This document shows positions 54,829-63,545 of a stretch of 64,000 nt of DNA, one piece after another (position 1 is the stretch's first letter; each line of letters begins with the position of its first letter). A program made the translations under genes and the position numbers. The DNA is from JAVDCA01 sp035293985 (GTDB lineage Bacteria; Pseudomonadota; Alphaproteobacteria; Rhizobiales; Xanthobacteraceae): positions 1 to 64,000 of the forward strand of contig DATGLS010000026.1 in the NCBI GenBank assembly GCA_035293985.1. Reading direction: 5' to 3'. Below the pieces are notes generated by a model. The model did not search any database and was not told the origin of the DNA. It worked only from the letters and a program-made list of their open reading frames with translations.

Positions 54829-57800
54829 CTAGTGGGGGTCCGTCGGCGTGATCACGAGCGGGGGCGCGACGGGGCGCGGCGTCGCCGTCCGTCTCACCGG
54901 CGGCCGTCGTGGCCGTGGCGCGAGGGCGGGCGCCGGGACGACCGGCGCCGGCTTGATCTCGATCGCGGGCGGCAGATCCGGAGCCTTGTCGGCCGGCGCC
55001 CTGTCGCCATTCGGCGCAACCGATGACGTGGTGGGGAGCGCGGCCTGCTCGGCCGCGCGCTGCGCCGCCCGCTCGGCCGCTTGGCGTGCCTCCTCCTGCG
55101 CCCGCCGCAAGGCTTCCGCCTCGGCGGCCTGGATGCGCTTGGCCTCGCGCTCGGCGGCTTCGAGCTGCTTCTTCTGCCGGGCGTCGCGGCGCGCGGTGAG
55201 CCAATCGACCAGCGCCGCCACGTCGAGGCTGCGACGCGGCGCCGCGAGCGGCCCGGTGAACGACACCGCGAGCCGCGGACGCGCGCCATTCGCGGCATCC
55301 GCCCGCGGCGCGCCGGCGAGGTCGAAGCCGAGGTCGAGCTTGTCGGCGCCGAGATCGTAGCTGCCCCGGATGGTCACGTCGGCGCCTTGTGCCGGCGCGA
55401 GCAACGGCGCGATGGTCAGCCGCCCATGACTGATCGCGACCGCGCCGCCGACATCGGGAATTTCGAGCCTGCCGTCCGCGAGCGCGGTGCGCACGACATC
55501 GCCGATGCGGACCGGATCGAGCAGGACGCCGTGGTCGGCGGCCGTCACGGCGGCGTCGAACGCGGCGGGATCGAGCGCGCCGATCTGCAGGTTCTCGCCG
55601 GCGACGCTCCCCTGCCCTTGCAGGGCCCCGACGAGCGCCGCCGGGCTCAAGCCGGCGCCGGACGCGTCCAATTGCAACGACAGGCGTCCGGCGGCGCCCG
55701 CGTCGCGCGGCAACAACGCGGCCAGATCCGCGTCGTCGAGCGACACCTGCATCTTGGCCGCGAGCCCCGCGGACGTGGCGTGCAAATCCGCTTGCGCCGC
55801 AAGCTTGCCGCCGCCGACCCGGCCCTCGATCTTTTCCAGCAGGATGGCCGACGGCGCGAACCGTACGGTGCCCTGCAGCTTGGCGCCCACAATGCCGGCG
55901 ATGAAGCTCGCGCGCGCGGCCGTGAAGGCGATCTGTCCCTCGAGACTCGCGAACGGTCCCGGCCCGAACGGCTCGTCCGACCACGCGGCCGCCGCGTGGG
56001 TGGGCGCGCCGAGCGCCGCGGCGAGCACGGCCGCGGCATCGATCGTATCGGCATCGAGATGGCCGTCGATCCGCAGCGGCTGGCCGAGCACGAGGCCGAT
56101 CTGCCCCTTGAGCGCCGCATCCGCGACATGGCCGTCGAGCGCATCGAAGGTGAGCCGGTCGCCGTCGACCGACAGCTTGGTGGTGAGGGCCACCGGCAGC
56201 GCGGCAGCGGCCGGATTGCGAAGGGGCCAGCGCGCATGAGCCGCCGCAAAGCGCACCGCGAGCGCCCCGTGCGCCTGCGCGTCCGCAACCCGCAGGAGCC
56301 CGCGCGCGCCCGCATCCAGCCCCTCGCCCGTGAAAGAGCCATCGACGCGGAGCTCGCCATTGGCGGGCCCATCCACGGACAGGACGAGGCTGGCGGCGCG
56401 ATGATCGACGACGGCGAGACGATCGAGGCCGACGAGCGCCGCGAGGTTCGCGCCATCATCCGCGTCAAGGCGCCCGTCGAGATGGAGATCGGCCGCCGCC
56501 GGCGAGGCCGCGTCGCCGCCCCCCTGCGCCGTGAGATTCACCCGCACGCCCGCGACCGCGCCGTCGACCGTGAGCCTGGCCTTCGTCTTCGCATCGCCGC
56601 TATCCGGCGCCGGCGCCACGTCGAGCTTGGCGGTGAGCCGTGCGGGCGCGGCGCGCCGCGCCAAGGCCTGCAGCAGGTCGGTCGAGCCCGGCGCGAGCTT
56701 GGCGGCGATCGCCGCCATCCCGGCGAGTTGCTGCGCCTGCAATCCGAGGGTCATCGACCCGCGCCACGACGGCGACACCGCGTCGATATGTCCCTGCGCA
56801 TCGACGACCGCGCCGCCGAAATCGGCGATCGCGAGGTGCTCGATGTCGAGCCCCTGCGGGCCGAGCCTGAGGTCGGCATGCGCCCCTTTCGCCTCGACGC
56901 CCAAATAGGTCGCGCGGCCGAAGTCGAGCTTGAGCGCAATTTCGCGCGGCCACGCGATCGCCGTTCCGGCGAGCGCATTGCCGGCAAACGCAAGCGTGCC
57001 GTCGAGATCGATCTGCGCCGCATTGAGCGCGGCGTCGAGCCGTGCCGGGCTGCGGTCGGTGGCGAATTCGTAGGCGAGGCGCCCCTCCACCGCCTTGCCG
57101 TCGAGCTTCGCCTTGAACCGCTCGACCGCGAGCTGCGTCGCGCCGAGCGTCACGTCGCCGCGCAGGCTGAGCGCGCCGATGGTCGCGCGCGGCATGTCGG
57201 TTCGGCCTTCGAGCCAGGCGATGAGCGCCTTGGGATCGGCCGAGTCGAGGCTCGCGGGCCCGGAGAACTCGACGGCTGATTGCCGGCGGGACAGCAACCC
57301 GCTGGCGCGCACCTGGGTCGCGCCCGGCGCGCGGAATTCGATGTTGTCGATGCTCCAGCCGTCCGCCTCGGCATGCATGTCGCCGCGCAGGCCGATCAGC
57401 GACCCGCCGCCGAGCGTCGCGGTATCGATGCCGACGCCGATCTTGACCGGCAACGGCGGGTGCGCGAACTGCGCCAGCGTATCCGCCATGCGCCGCAGCA
57501 GCGCGACCGGCGTGCGCGGCGCCGCGTCGGGAAGCAGCGCGGCGCGATCGAGGTCGAGCTGGCGCGCCGAGAGGACCGCCGCGACGCTCGGCTTGGCGCC
57601 GAAGGCGAAATCGGCGGTGCCGGCGAGCTTGAGCGCATGGTCGTCGGGGCCGTATTGCAGGTCGACATCCTCGAACAGGGCGCCCGCCGGCGTCACCTTC
57701 ACGTGGCTCGTCGCCCGCCACGGATCGGTCGCAGGCGTCGCGCCGGCCGCCGCGGCGGCGCTGGCCGGACCCGCGAGGGTGAGCGTGCCGTCGTAGCGCG

Positions 57801-58497
57801 GCCGACTGCTCTCGAGGCGCAAGACGCCGTCGGTCTCGACCGAGAGCGGATGCGCCGTGGGATTGACGCTCAGGCTCAGCCGCATCCGCATGCCGCCATC
57901 ATCGCCGCGTCGGCTGCCGGACACGCGGTAACCGTAGAGGCGGCCGGCGGAGACGAACGCGCCCTCGCCGCGGAAGGGGCCGAGCAGCGAGCGCATGTCG
58001 CCCTTGAACCAGACCTGGTCGAGCTCGGCGCGCGTGCCGCTTGCCGCATCGAGCAGCACCGCGCGGCCGTCCTGGATCTCGATGCGATCGAACGACAGCT
58101 GGTCCGGGTCGAAGCCGATCGCGACCCGCGGCACCTCGACATGGCCGCCGGCGTCGACGCCGAGGTTCACCTGCGGCGCCTCGATCTGCAGCTGGGAGGC
58201 GCGCCACTCGCCGCGCAGGAGCGAGCCGAGGGCGAACTGGACGCCGAGCGACCGCGCGCGCAGGCGCGGCTCATGGCCGGCCTCGCCGACCTCGATACCG
58301 GTGAGCTGGAGCGACGGCGTCGGCAGCAGGCGCGCCTCGATGCGGCCCGACACCCGCACCGGCATGCCGACCAGTCGCGTCGCTTCTGCCTCGAAATTCG
58401 GCCGCCAGCGGCCCCAATCGATGAACAGCGGTCCGACCAGCGCCGCCACCAGCGCCACGATCAGGACGACCGCCGATCCAATGAGCGTCGACTGCAC
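54829..58497 (-). CDS. AsmA family protein, large
   Basis: A 1,222-residue envelope protein. One N-terminal membrane helix (LIGSAVVLIVALVAALVGPLFIDWGRW) leads to the AsmA repeat region: NFEAEATRLVGMPVRVSGRIEARLLPTPSLQLTGIEVGEAG, then long runs of alternating strands typical of the AsmA/TamB/VPS13-like lipid-transfer groove, and a C-terminal AsmA-like DAAVTAADHGVLLDPVRIGDVVRTALADGRLEIPDVGGAVAISHGRL and QGADVTIRGSYDLGADKLDLGFDL. A coiled charged segment (QKKQLEAAEREAKRIQAAEAEALRRAQEEARQAAERAAQRAAEQ) and a Pro/Arg-rich tail end the protein. Members shuttle lipid between membranes or affect outer-membrane assembly. Start is GTG 58497 with GGAG 7 bases upstream. Confidence 0.9.
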   Translation of the reverse strand: MQSTLIGSAVVLIVALVAALVGPLFIDWGRWRPNFEAEATRLVGMPVRVSGRIEARLLPTPSLQLTGIEVGEAGHEPRLRARSLGVQFALGSLLRGEWRASQLQIEAPQVNLGVDAGGHVEVPRVAIGFDPDQLSFDRIEIQDGRAVLLDAASGTRAELDQVWFKGDMRSLLGPFRGEGAFVSAGRLYGYRVSGSRRGDDGGMRMRLSLSVNPTAHPLSVETDGVLRLESSRPRYDGTLTLAGPASAAAAAGATPATDPWRATSHVKVTPAGALFEDVDLQYGPDDHALKLAGTADFAFGAKPSVAAVLSARQLDLDRAALLPDAAPRTPVALLRRMADTLAQFAHPPLPVKIGVGIDTATLGGGSLIGLRGDMHAEADGWSIDNIEFRAPGATQVRASGLLSRRQSAVEFSGPASLDSADPKALIAWLEGRTDMPRATIGALSLRGDVTLGATQLAVERFKAKLDGKAVEGRLAYEFATDRSPARLDAALNAAQIDLDGTLAFAGNALAGTAIAWPREIALKLDFGRATYLGVEAKGAHADLRLGPQGLDIEHLAIADFGGAVVDAQGHIDAVSPSWRGSMTLGLQAQQLAGMAAIAAKLAPGSTDLLQALARRAAPARLTAKLDVAPAPDSGDAKTKARLTVDGAVAGVRVNLTAQGGGDAASPAAADLHLDGRLDADDGANLAALVGLDRLAVVDHRAASLVLSVDGPANGELRVDGSFTGEGLDAGARGLLRVADAQAHGALAVRFAAAHARWPLRNPAAAALPVALTTKLSVDGDRLTFDALDGHVADAALKGQIGLVLGQPLRIDGHLDADTIDAAAVLAAALGAPTHAAAAWSDEPFGPGPFASLEGQIAFTAARASFIAGIVGAKLQGTVRFAPSAILLEKIEGRVGGGKLAAQADLHATSAGLAAKMQVSLDDADLAALLPRDAGAAGRLSLQLDASGAGLSPAALVGALQGQGSVAGENLQIGALDPAAFDAAVTAADHGVLLDPVRIGDVVRTALADGRLEIPDVGGAVAISHGRLTIAPLLAPAQGADVTIRGSYDLGADKLDLGFDLAGAPRADAANGARPRLAVSFTGPLAAPRRSLDVAALVDWLTARRDARQKKQLEAAEREAKRIQAAEAEALRRAQEEARQAAERAAQRAAEQAALPTTSSVAPNGDRAPADKAPDLPPAIEIKPAPVVPAPALAPRPRRPPVRRTATPRPVAPPLVITPTDPH

Positions 58498-58704
58498 CCT
58501 TGTGCTCCGCGCCCCGCTTGTTCCCTAAGATGCCTCGCCCGACGCCAGTTCCGCAACGGGTCATCGTCCGGCACAACCGCCGCTCGGCGGCGCTCGGCAC
58601 GCCGATCAGCGTCCGACGGGCTTGGTCATATGGTTTAGCGGCGAATATGTGTCGGCACCATCCCTATCAGCCAGGCGATCGCTCAAAAGAGAAGACTCAA
58701 GCCA

Positions 58705-60123
58705 TCACGCCAGCGTGACGATCTTGCCGGGGTTCATGATGCCGCGGGGATCGAACGCCTGCTTGAGCGCCCGCATGGCGGCGAGCGCGGGCTCGCCATG
58801 CTCGGCGAGGAGGTATTTCATCTTGCCCTGGCCGACCCCGTGCTCCCCCGTGCAGGTTCCCTCCATGGCGAGCGACCGCTCGACCAGGCGCGCGCACAAA
58901 CCTTCGGCGCGCTTGACCTCGTCGGGATCGTTGAGGTCGACCATCAGCGAGAGGTGGAAGTTGCCGTCGCCGACGTGGCCGATGATCGGCGCCACCAGCC
59001 GGCTCGCAGCGATGTCGGCCTGCGTCGCCGTCACGCATTCGGCGAGCCGCGAGATCGGCACGCACACATCCGTGGCGACCGCGGTCGCACCGGGCCGCAA
59101 CCCGCGCGCCGCCCAGTAGCCATCGTGGCGCGCCTGCCAAAGGCGGGTGCGCTCCTCCGGCTTGGTCGCCCAGTCGAACGGCCCGCCGCCGAGATCGCGG
59201 GCGATCTCGCCGAACTGCTCCGACTGCTCGGCGACCGACGCCTCGGTGCCGTGGAATTCGAGAAACAGCACCGGCCGCTCCGGCAGGCTGAGCTTCGAAT
59301 AGGCGTTGCAGGCCTTGACCTGCAATTCGTCGAGCAGCTCGATGCGGGCGACCGGAATGCCGCTCTGGATGGTCGCGATGGTGGCGTTGCAGGCGGCCTC
59401 GACCGATGGGAACGGGCACACGCCGCTGGCGATCGATTCCGGGATGCCGGCGAGCTTGAGGGTGATTTCGGTGATGACCCCGAGCGTGCCCTCGGAGCCG
59501 ACGAACAGGCGGGTGAGATCGTAACCGGCGGAGGATTTCTTCGCCCGCTGCGCGGTCTTGATCACCTCGCCGGTCGCCAGCACGGCCTTGAGCGCCAGCA
59601 CGTTGTCCTTCATCGTGCCGTAGCGCACCGCATTGGTGCCGGAGGCGCGCGTCGCCGTCATGCCGCCGAGCGAGGCGTCGGCGCCGGGGTCGATGGGAAA
59701 GAACACGCCCTGGTCGCGCAGCTGCTCGTTCAAGGCCTTGCGCGTGATGCCCGGCTCGATCACGCAGTCGAGGTCCTCGGCATGCACGGCGAGGATCCGG
59801 TTCATGTCGCGAAAGTCGATGCACACGCCGCCGCGCGGCGCGTTGATCTGGCCTTCGAGGGACGTGCCGGTCCCGAAGGCGATCACCGGCAGGCCGTGGG
59901 CGGCGCAGATGCGCACGACCGCCTGCACGTCCGGCGTCGATTGCGGAAAGACCACCGCGTCGGGCGGCTCGTTGGTCACCCAGGTCGTCGTGTTGGCGTG
60001 CTGCTCGCGCACCGCGGTCGAGGTCACGAGGCGATTGCCGAAGTGAGCCGCGAGCTCGCGCAACGCGGCCGCGACCGCCGCGGGGTCGGGCCGGGACGCC
60101 CGAACGCCTTTCTCTGAAGCCAT
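58705..60123 (-). CDS. FAD-binding oxidase, D-lactate/glycolate dehydrogenase type
   Basis: The 472-residue protein is a VAO-family flavoprotein. The FAD domain has VVFPQSTPDVQAVVRICAAHGLPVIAFGTGTSLEGQ, PGADASLGGMTATRASGTNAVRYGTMKDNVLALKAVLATGEVIK and FVGSEGTLGVITEITLKL. The C-terminal catalytic domain has PIIGHVGDGNFHLSLMVDL and the final GTCTGEHGVGQGKMKYL, both part of the hydroxy-acid site. It oxidises D-lactate or a close 2-hydroxy acid, passing electrons to cytochrome or quinone. Start ATG 60123 is favoured; the 34-residue extension has no family match. It is divergent from the thioesterase gene. Confidence 0.92.
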   Translation of the reverse strand: MASEKGVRASRPDPAAVAAALRELAAHFGNRLVTSTAVREQHANTTTWVTNEPPDAVVFPQSTPDVQAVVRICAAHGLPVIAFGTGTSLEGQINAPRGGVCIDFRDMNRILAVHAEDLDCVIEPGITRKALNEQLRDQGVFFPIDPGADASLGGMTATRASGTNAVRYGTMKDNVLALKAVLATGEVIKTAQRAKKSSAGYDLTRLFVGSEGTLGVITEITLKLAGIPESIASGVCPFPSVEAACNATIATIQSGIPVARIELLDELQVKACNAYSKLSLPERPVLFLEFHGTEASVAEQSEQFGEIARDLGGGPFDWATKPEERTRLWQARHDGYWAARGLRPGATAVATDVCVPISRLAECVTATQADIAASRLVAPIIGHVGDGNFHLSLMVDLNDPDEVKRAEGLCARLVERSLAMEGTCTGEHGVGQGKMKYLLAEHGEPALAAMRALKQAFDPRGIMNPGKIVTLA

Positions 60124-60268
60124 GATGCAGACCTGTTCTTGTTCTTCGCTACCGAGACGTTTAGCAGACCGTGCCCGATCGCCGAAAGCATGCGAAATCG
60201 GGCCGTGAATCAGCAAATATTGCAAATAATTTAGGGACAGGCGCGGCGAATGCTGGCACTATGCTGCC

Positions 60269-60778
60269 ATGCTTGATCGCGCCGACCTCGAGCCGCTGTT
60301 TTTTGCTCCGTTCGTCTCCTCGGTGATGCGGGTCGAGGAGAGCTGGATCGACTACAACGGCCACCTCAACATGGCCTATTACAATGTGCTGTTCGACCGC
60401 GCGGTCGACGAGGCCTACGAGCTGATCGGCATCGGCGCCGACTACGTCAGCCAGCGCCAGCACTCGTTCTTCACCGCCGAAGTGCACCTGCGCTACCTGC
60501 GCGAGCTGCATGCCGGCGACCAGGTGCGGGTGACGTTCCAGCTCCTCGACTTCGACCGCAAGCGCCTGCACACCTTCGAGCAGCTCTTCCATGCCGAGGA
60601 CGGCTGGGTCGCGGCGACCTCGGAAAACATGTCGCTGCACGTGGACATGGGGTCGAAGAAGACCGCCGCATTCCCCGCCGAGGTGACGCGCCGGCTCGCG
60701 CAAATGAAGGCCTCGCATGCGCGACTGCCGCGCCCGGAAGCCGCCGGCCGCCGGATCGCAATGCCGGCGAAGAGCTGA
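60269..60778 (+). CDS. Hotdog-fold thioesterase family protein
   Basis: A 169-residue single hotdog domain: RVEESWIDYNGHLNMAYYNVLFDRAVDEAYELIGIGADYVSQRQHSFFTAEVHLRYLRELHAGDQVRVTFQLLDFDRKRLHTFEQLFHA. The YNGHLNMAYY helix start is typical of the 4-hydroxybenzoyl-CoA thioesterase-like group that includes betainyl-CoA thioesterases. The acyl-CoA substrate is not decided. The Asp of W-I-D-Y-N-G-H is the likely catalytic acid. It is divergent from the FAD enzyme gene, with 145 bases between the two starts, and lies upstream of the helicase gene in the same direction. Confidence 0.85.
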   Translation: MLDRADLEPLFFAPFVSSVMRVEESWIDYNGHLNMAYYNVLFDRAVDEAYELIGIGADYVSQRQHSFFTAEVHLRYLRELHAGDQVRVTFQLLDFDRKRLHTFEQLFHAEDGWVAATSENMSLHVDMGSKKTAAFPAEVTRRLAQMKASHARLPRPEAAGRRIAMPAKS

Positions 60779-60950
60779 TGTGGCCGGTCTCGGCGCTATC
60801 GCGTCTAAGGTGAGCAGGCGGCTTGCGCTCGCTCTCCCGTTACGGCCTCTTCTTACCGGGAGAGGGAGCGCACAGGCCGTGCCAAGCGGCCCTCGTAAAA
60901 TGACAGGCCGGATGCCATTTTAGGCGTCAGAGAATCACGGAATCCGGAAC

Positions 60951-63545
60951 TTGGCCGATCCATTGAAATCCGAGCGGGCTGCGCCGCCGCTTGCGCCTGC
61001 GGCCGGCGGGATCGCGGCGCGGGCGCGCGCCGCGGCGGCGCCGCCGTATCTCGCCGGCCTCAACCCGGAGCAGCGCGAGGCGGTCGAGACCCTCGACGGG
61101 CCCGTGCTGGTGCTCGCCGGCGCCGGCACCGGCAAGACGCGGGTGCTCACCACCCGCATCGCGCATATTCTCAGCCTCGGCCGCGCGCGGCCGTCCGAGA
61201 TCCTCGCCGTCACCTTCACCAACAAGGCGGCGCGCGAGATGAAGGAACGCGTCGGCCACATGGTCGGCCAGATCGTCGAAGGCATGCCGTGGCTCGGCAC
61301 CTTCCACTCGATCGGCGCGAAGCTGCTGCGCCGCCACGCCGAGCTCGCCGGCCTCAAGTCCGATTTCACCATCCTGGACACCGACGACCAGGTCCGCCTG
61401 CTCAAGCAGCTCATCGTCGCCGAAGGCATCGACGAGAAGCGCTGGCCCGCGCGCGTCTTCGCCAGCATGCTCGACGGCTGGAAGAACCGCGGGCTCACGC
61501 CGGCGCAGGTGCCGCCGGGCGAGGCCGCGAGCTTCGCGGGCGGGCGCGGCATGAAGCTCTACGCCGAGTTCCAGGCGCGGCTGAAGATCCTCAACGCGGC
61601 GGATTTCGGCGATTTGCTGCTGGAGACCATCCGCATTTTCCGCGAGCACCCGGAGGTGCTGCGCGAGTACCAGCGACGGTTCCGGTTCATTTTGGTGGAC
61701 GAGTACCAGGACACGAACGTCGCACAGTATCTGTGGCTGCGCCTGTTGGCGCAACCCAGCCGCGAGGGCACCGGCCTCGCCCTTCGAGACGCGTCGCCAA
61801 GCGACGCTCCTCAGGGTGAGGGGCTGCTGAATGAGCAAGGCGCGAACGAAAACCTCTCCCCTCATCCTGAGGAGCGGGAGCGAAGCTCCCGCGTCTCGAA
61901 GGATGCGGCTCAGTTGCCGCCGCCACCGCCCAAGAACATCTGCTGCGTGGGTGACGACGACCAGTCGATCTACGGCTGGCGCGGCGCCGAGGTCGACAAC
62001 ATCCTGCGCTTCGAGCACGACTTCCCCGGCGCCAAGATCATCCGGCTGGAGCGCAACTACCGCTCGACCGCCAATATCCTGGCGGCGGCCTCGCATCTGA
62101 TCGCCCACAACGAGGGGCGGCTCGGCAAGACGCTGCGCACCGAGGACGCGCCCGGCGAGAAGGTCGCCGTGATCGCGGCGTGGGACTCGGAGGAAGAGGC
62201 GCGCGCGGTCGGCGAGGAGATCGAGGCGCTGCATCGCGCCGGCCATTCGCTCAACGAGATCGCCATACTTGTGCGCGCCTCGTTCCAGATGCGCGAGTTC
62301 GAGGACCGCTTCATCACCATCGGCCTCGACTACACGGTGATCGGCGGCCCTCGCTTCTACGAGCGCATGGAGATCCGCGACGCCATCGCGTATCTGCGCC
62401 TCGTCAACCAGCCGGCCGACGACCTCGCCTTCGAGCGCATCGTCAACACGCCCAAGCGCGGCCTCGGCGACGCCACCGTCAAGCTGCTGCACGATCACGC
62501 CCGCGCGCACGGCACGAACCTTATGGAGGCGACGCGCGCGATCGTCGCGACCGACGAGCTCAAAGCCAAGCCGCGCCAGGCGCTGCGCGACCTCGTCGCC
62601 GCGTTCGACCGCTGGCGCGCCCAGAAGGACCAGCTACCGCACAACGAGCTCGCCGAGATCGTGCTCGACGAGTCCGGCTACACCGAGATGTGGCAGAAGG
62701 ACCGCAGCGCCGACGCCGCCGGGCGGCTGGAAAACCTCAAGGAGCTGATCCGCTCGATGGAGGAGTTCGAGAACCTGCAAGGGTTCCTCGAGCACATCGC
62801 GCTGGTGATGGACGCCGACAGCAAGGGCGAGAGCCGCGAGGCGGTGTCGATCATGACATTGCACTCCGCCAAGGGCCTCGAGTTCGACACGGTGTTCCTG
62901 CCCGGCTGGGAGGAAGGCCTGCTGCCGCACCAGCGCTCGCTCGACGAGCAGGGCCGCGCCGGCCTCGAGGAGGAGCGCCGCCTCGCCCATGTGGGCATCA
63001 CGCGCGCGCGAAAGCGCGCCAAGATCTATTTCGTGTCGAACCGCCGCATCCACGGCTCGTGGTCGGCGACGCTGCCGTCGCGCTTCATCGACGAGCTGCC
63101 CGAGGCGCATGTCGAGGTGCAGCAATCGAAAGCCGGATTCGGCGGCGGCTTCACGGGCTACGCCGCCTCGCGCTTCGACGAGATGCAGAGCTTCGGCTCG
63201 ACCTATTCGACGCCGGGCTGGCAGCGCGCCCAGGCGCGCGGCCGGCGCGGGGAGTTCGACGACTCGGCCGAGGACGACTTCGACCAGGACGCCGCGTCGG
63301 CGCCTCACGGCGTGAAGTCCCCGCCGCGCGTCCCGCAGCGGCCGATGCGCGCGCCGCTCACCATCGAGGGCGAGCTGGTGGCGAAATCGACCGGGGCGGT
63401 CTCGCCCTTTTCGGTCGGCGATCGCGTGTTTCACCAGAAATTCGGCAACGGCGACGTGGTCGGGGTCGAGGGCAATAAGCTCACCATCGCGTTCGACAAG
63501 GCCGGCGAGAAGCGGGTGGTGGACAGCTTCGTGCGCAGGGCGTGA
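60951..63545 (+). CDS. UvrD/PcrA/Rep-type DNA helicase with an in-frame repeat insertion
   Basis: An 864-residue 3'-5' SF1A helicase. Motifs: Q-motif LNPEQREAVETLDGPVLVLAG, Walker A AGAGTGKTRVLTTRI, Ia FTNKAAREMKERV, II FILVDEYQDTNVAQY, III CCVGDDDQSIYGWRGAEVDNIL, IV LERNYRST, V VSIMTLHSAKGLEFDTVFL and VI HVGITRARKR. A C-terminal disordered region ends with a Tudor-like module (FSVGDRVFHQKFGNGDVVGVEGNKLTIAFDKAGEK). It acts in nucleotide-excision or mismatch repair and clearing of RNA polymerase. Between motifs II and III (residues about 272-322), a family B repeat is inserted in frame. The start is TTG 60951; another TTG lies at 60963, and no ATG is near. Confidence 0.95.
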   Translation: MADPLKSERAAPPLAPAAGGIAARARAAAAPPYLAGLNPEQREAVETLDGPVLVLAGAGTGKTRVLTTRIAHILSLGRARPSEILAVTFTNKAAREMKERVGHMVGQIVEGMPWLGTFHSIGAKLLRRHAELAGLKSDFTILDTDDQVRLLKQLIVAEGIDEKRWPARVFASMLDGWKNRGLTPAQVPPGEAASFAGGRGMKLYAEFQARLKILNAADFGDLLLETIRIFREHPEVLREYQRRFRFILVDEYQDTNVAQYLWLRLLAQPSREGTGLALRDASPSDAPQGEGLLNEQGANENLSPHPEERERSSRVSKDAAQLPPPPPKNICCVGDDDQSIYGWRGAEVDNILRFEHDFPGAKIIRLERNYRSTANILAAASHLIAHNEGRLGKTLRTEDAPGEKVAVIAAWDSEEEARAVGEEIEALHRAGHSLNEIAILVRASFQMREFEDRFITIGLDYTVIGGPRFYERMEIRDAIAYLRLVNQPADDLAFERIVNTPKRGLGDATVKLLHDHARAHGTNLMEATRAIVATDELKAKPRQALRDLVAAFDRWRAQKDQLPHNELAEIVLDESGYTEMWQKDRSADAAGRLENLKELIRSMEEFENLQGFLEHIALVMDADSKGESREAVSIMTLHSAKGLEFDTVFLPGWEEGLLPHQRSLDEQGRAGLEEERRLAHVGITRARKRAKIYFVSNRRIHGSWSATLPSRFIDELPEAHVEVQQSKAGFGGGFTGYAASRFDEMQSFGSTYSTPGWQRAQARGRRGEFDDSAEDDFDQDAASAPHGVKSPPRVPQRPMRAPLTIEGELVAKSTGAVSPFSVGDRVFHQKFGNGDVVGVEGNKLTIAFDKAGEKRVVDSFVRRA
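61781..61905. repeat. Two inverted family B repeats inside the helicase gene
   Basis: The left element is CCTTCGAGACGC-GTCGC-caa-GCGAC-GCTCCTCAGGGTGAGG (61781-61822). The right element is CCTCATCCTGAGGA-GCGGGAGC-gaa-GCTCCCGC-GTCTCGAAGGATG (61860-61905), in opposite orientation. The flanks are constant and the central hairpin differs. Together they encode about 42 extra residues, such as TGLALRDASPSDAPQGEGLL and SPHPEERERSSRVSKDAA, which are out of place in a helicase core. Confidence 0.9.

Noticed and set aside
55081..57279. 732-codon open frame opposite the AsmA gene
   Set aside because: Antisense shadow; the minus-strand frame shows a membrane helix and AsmA repeats.
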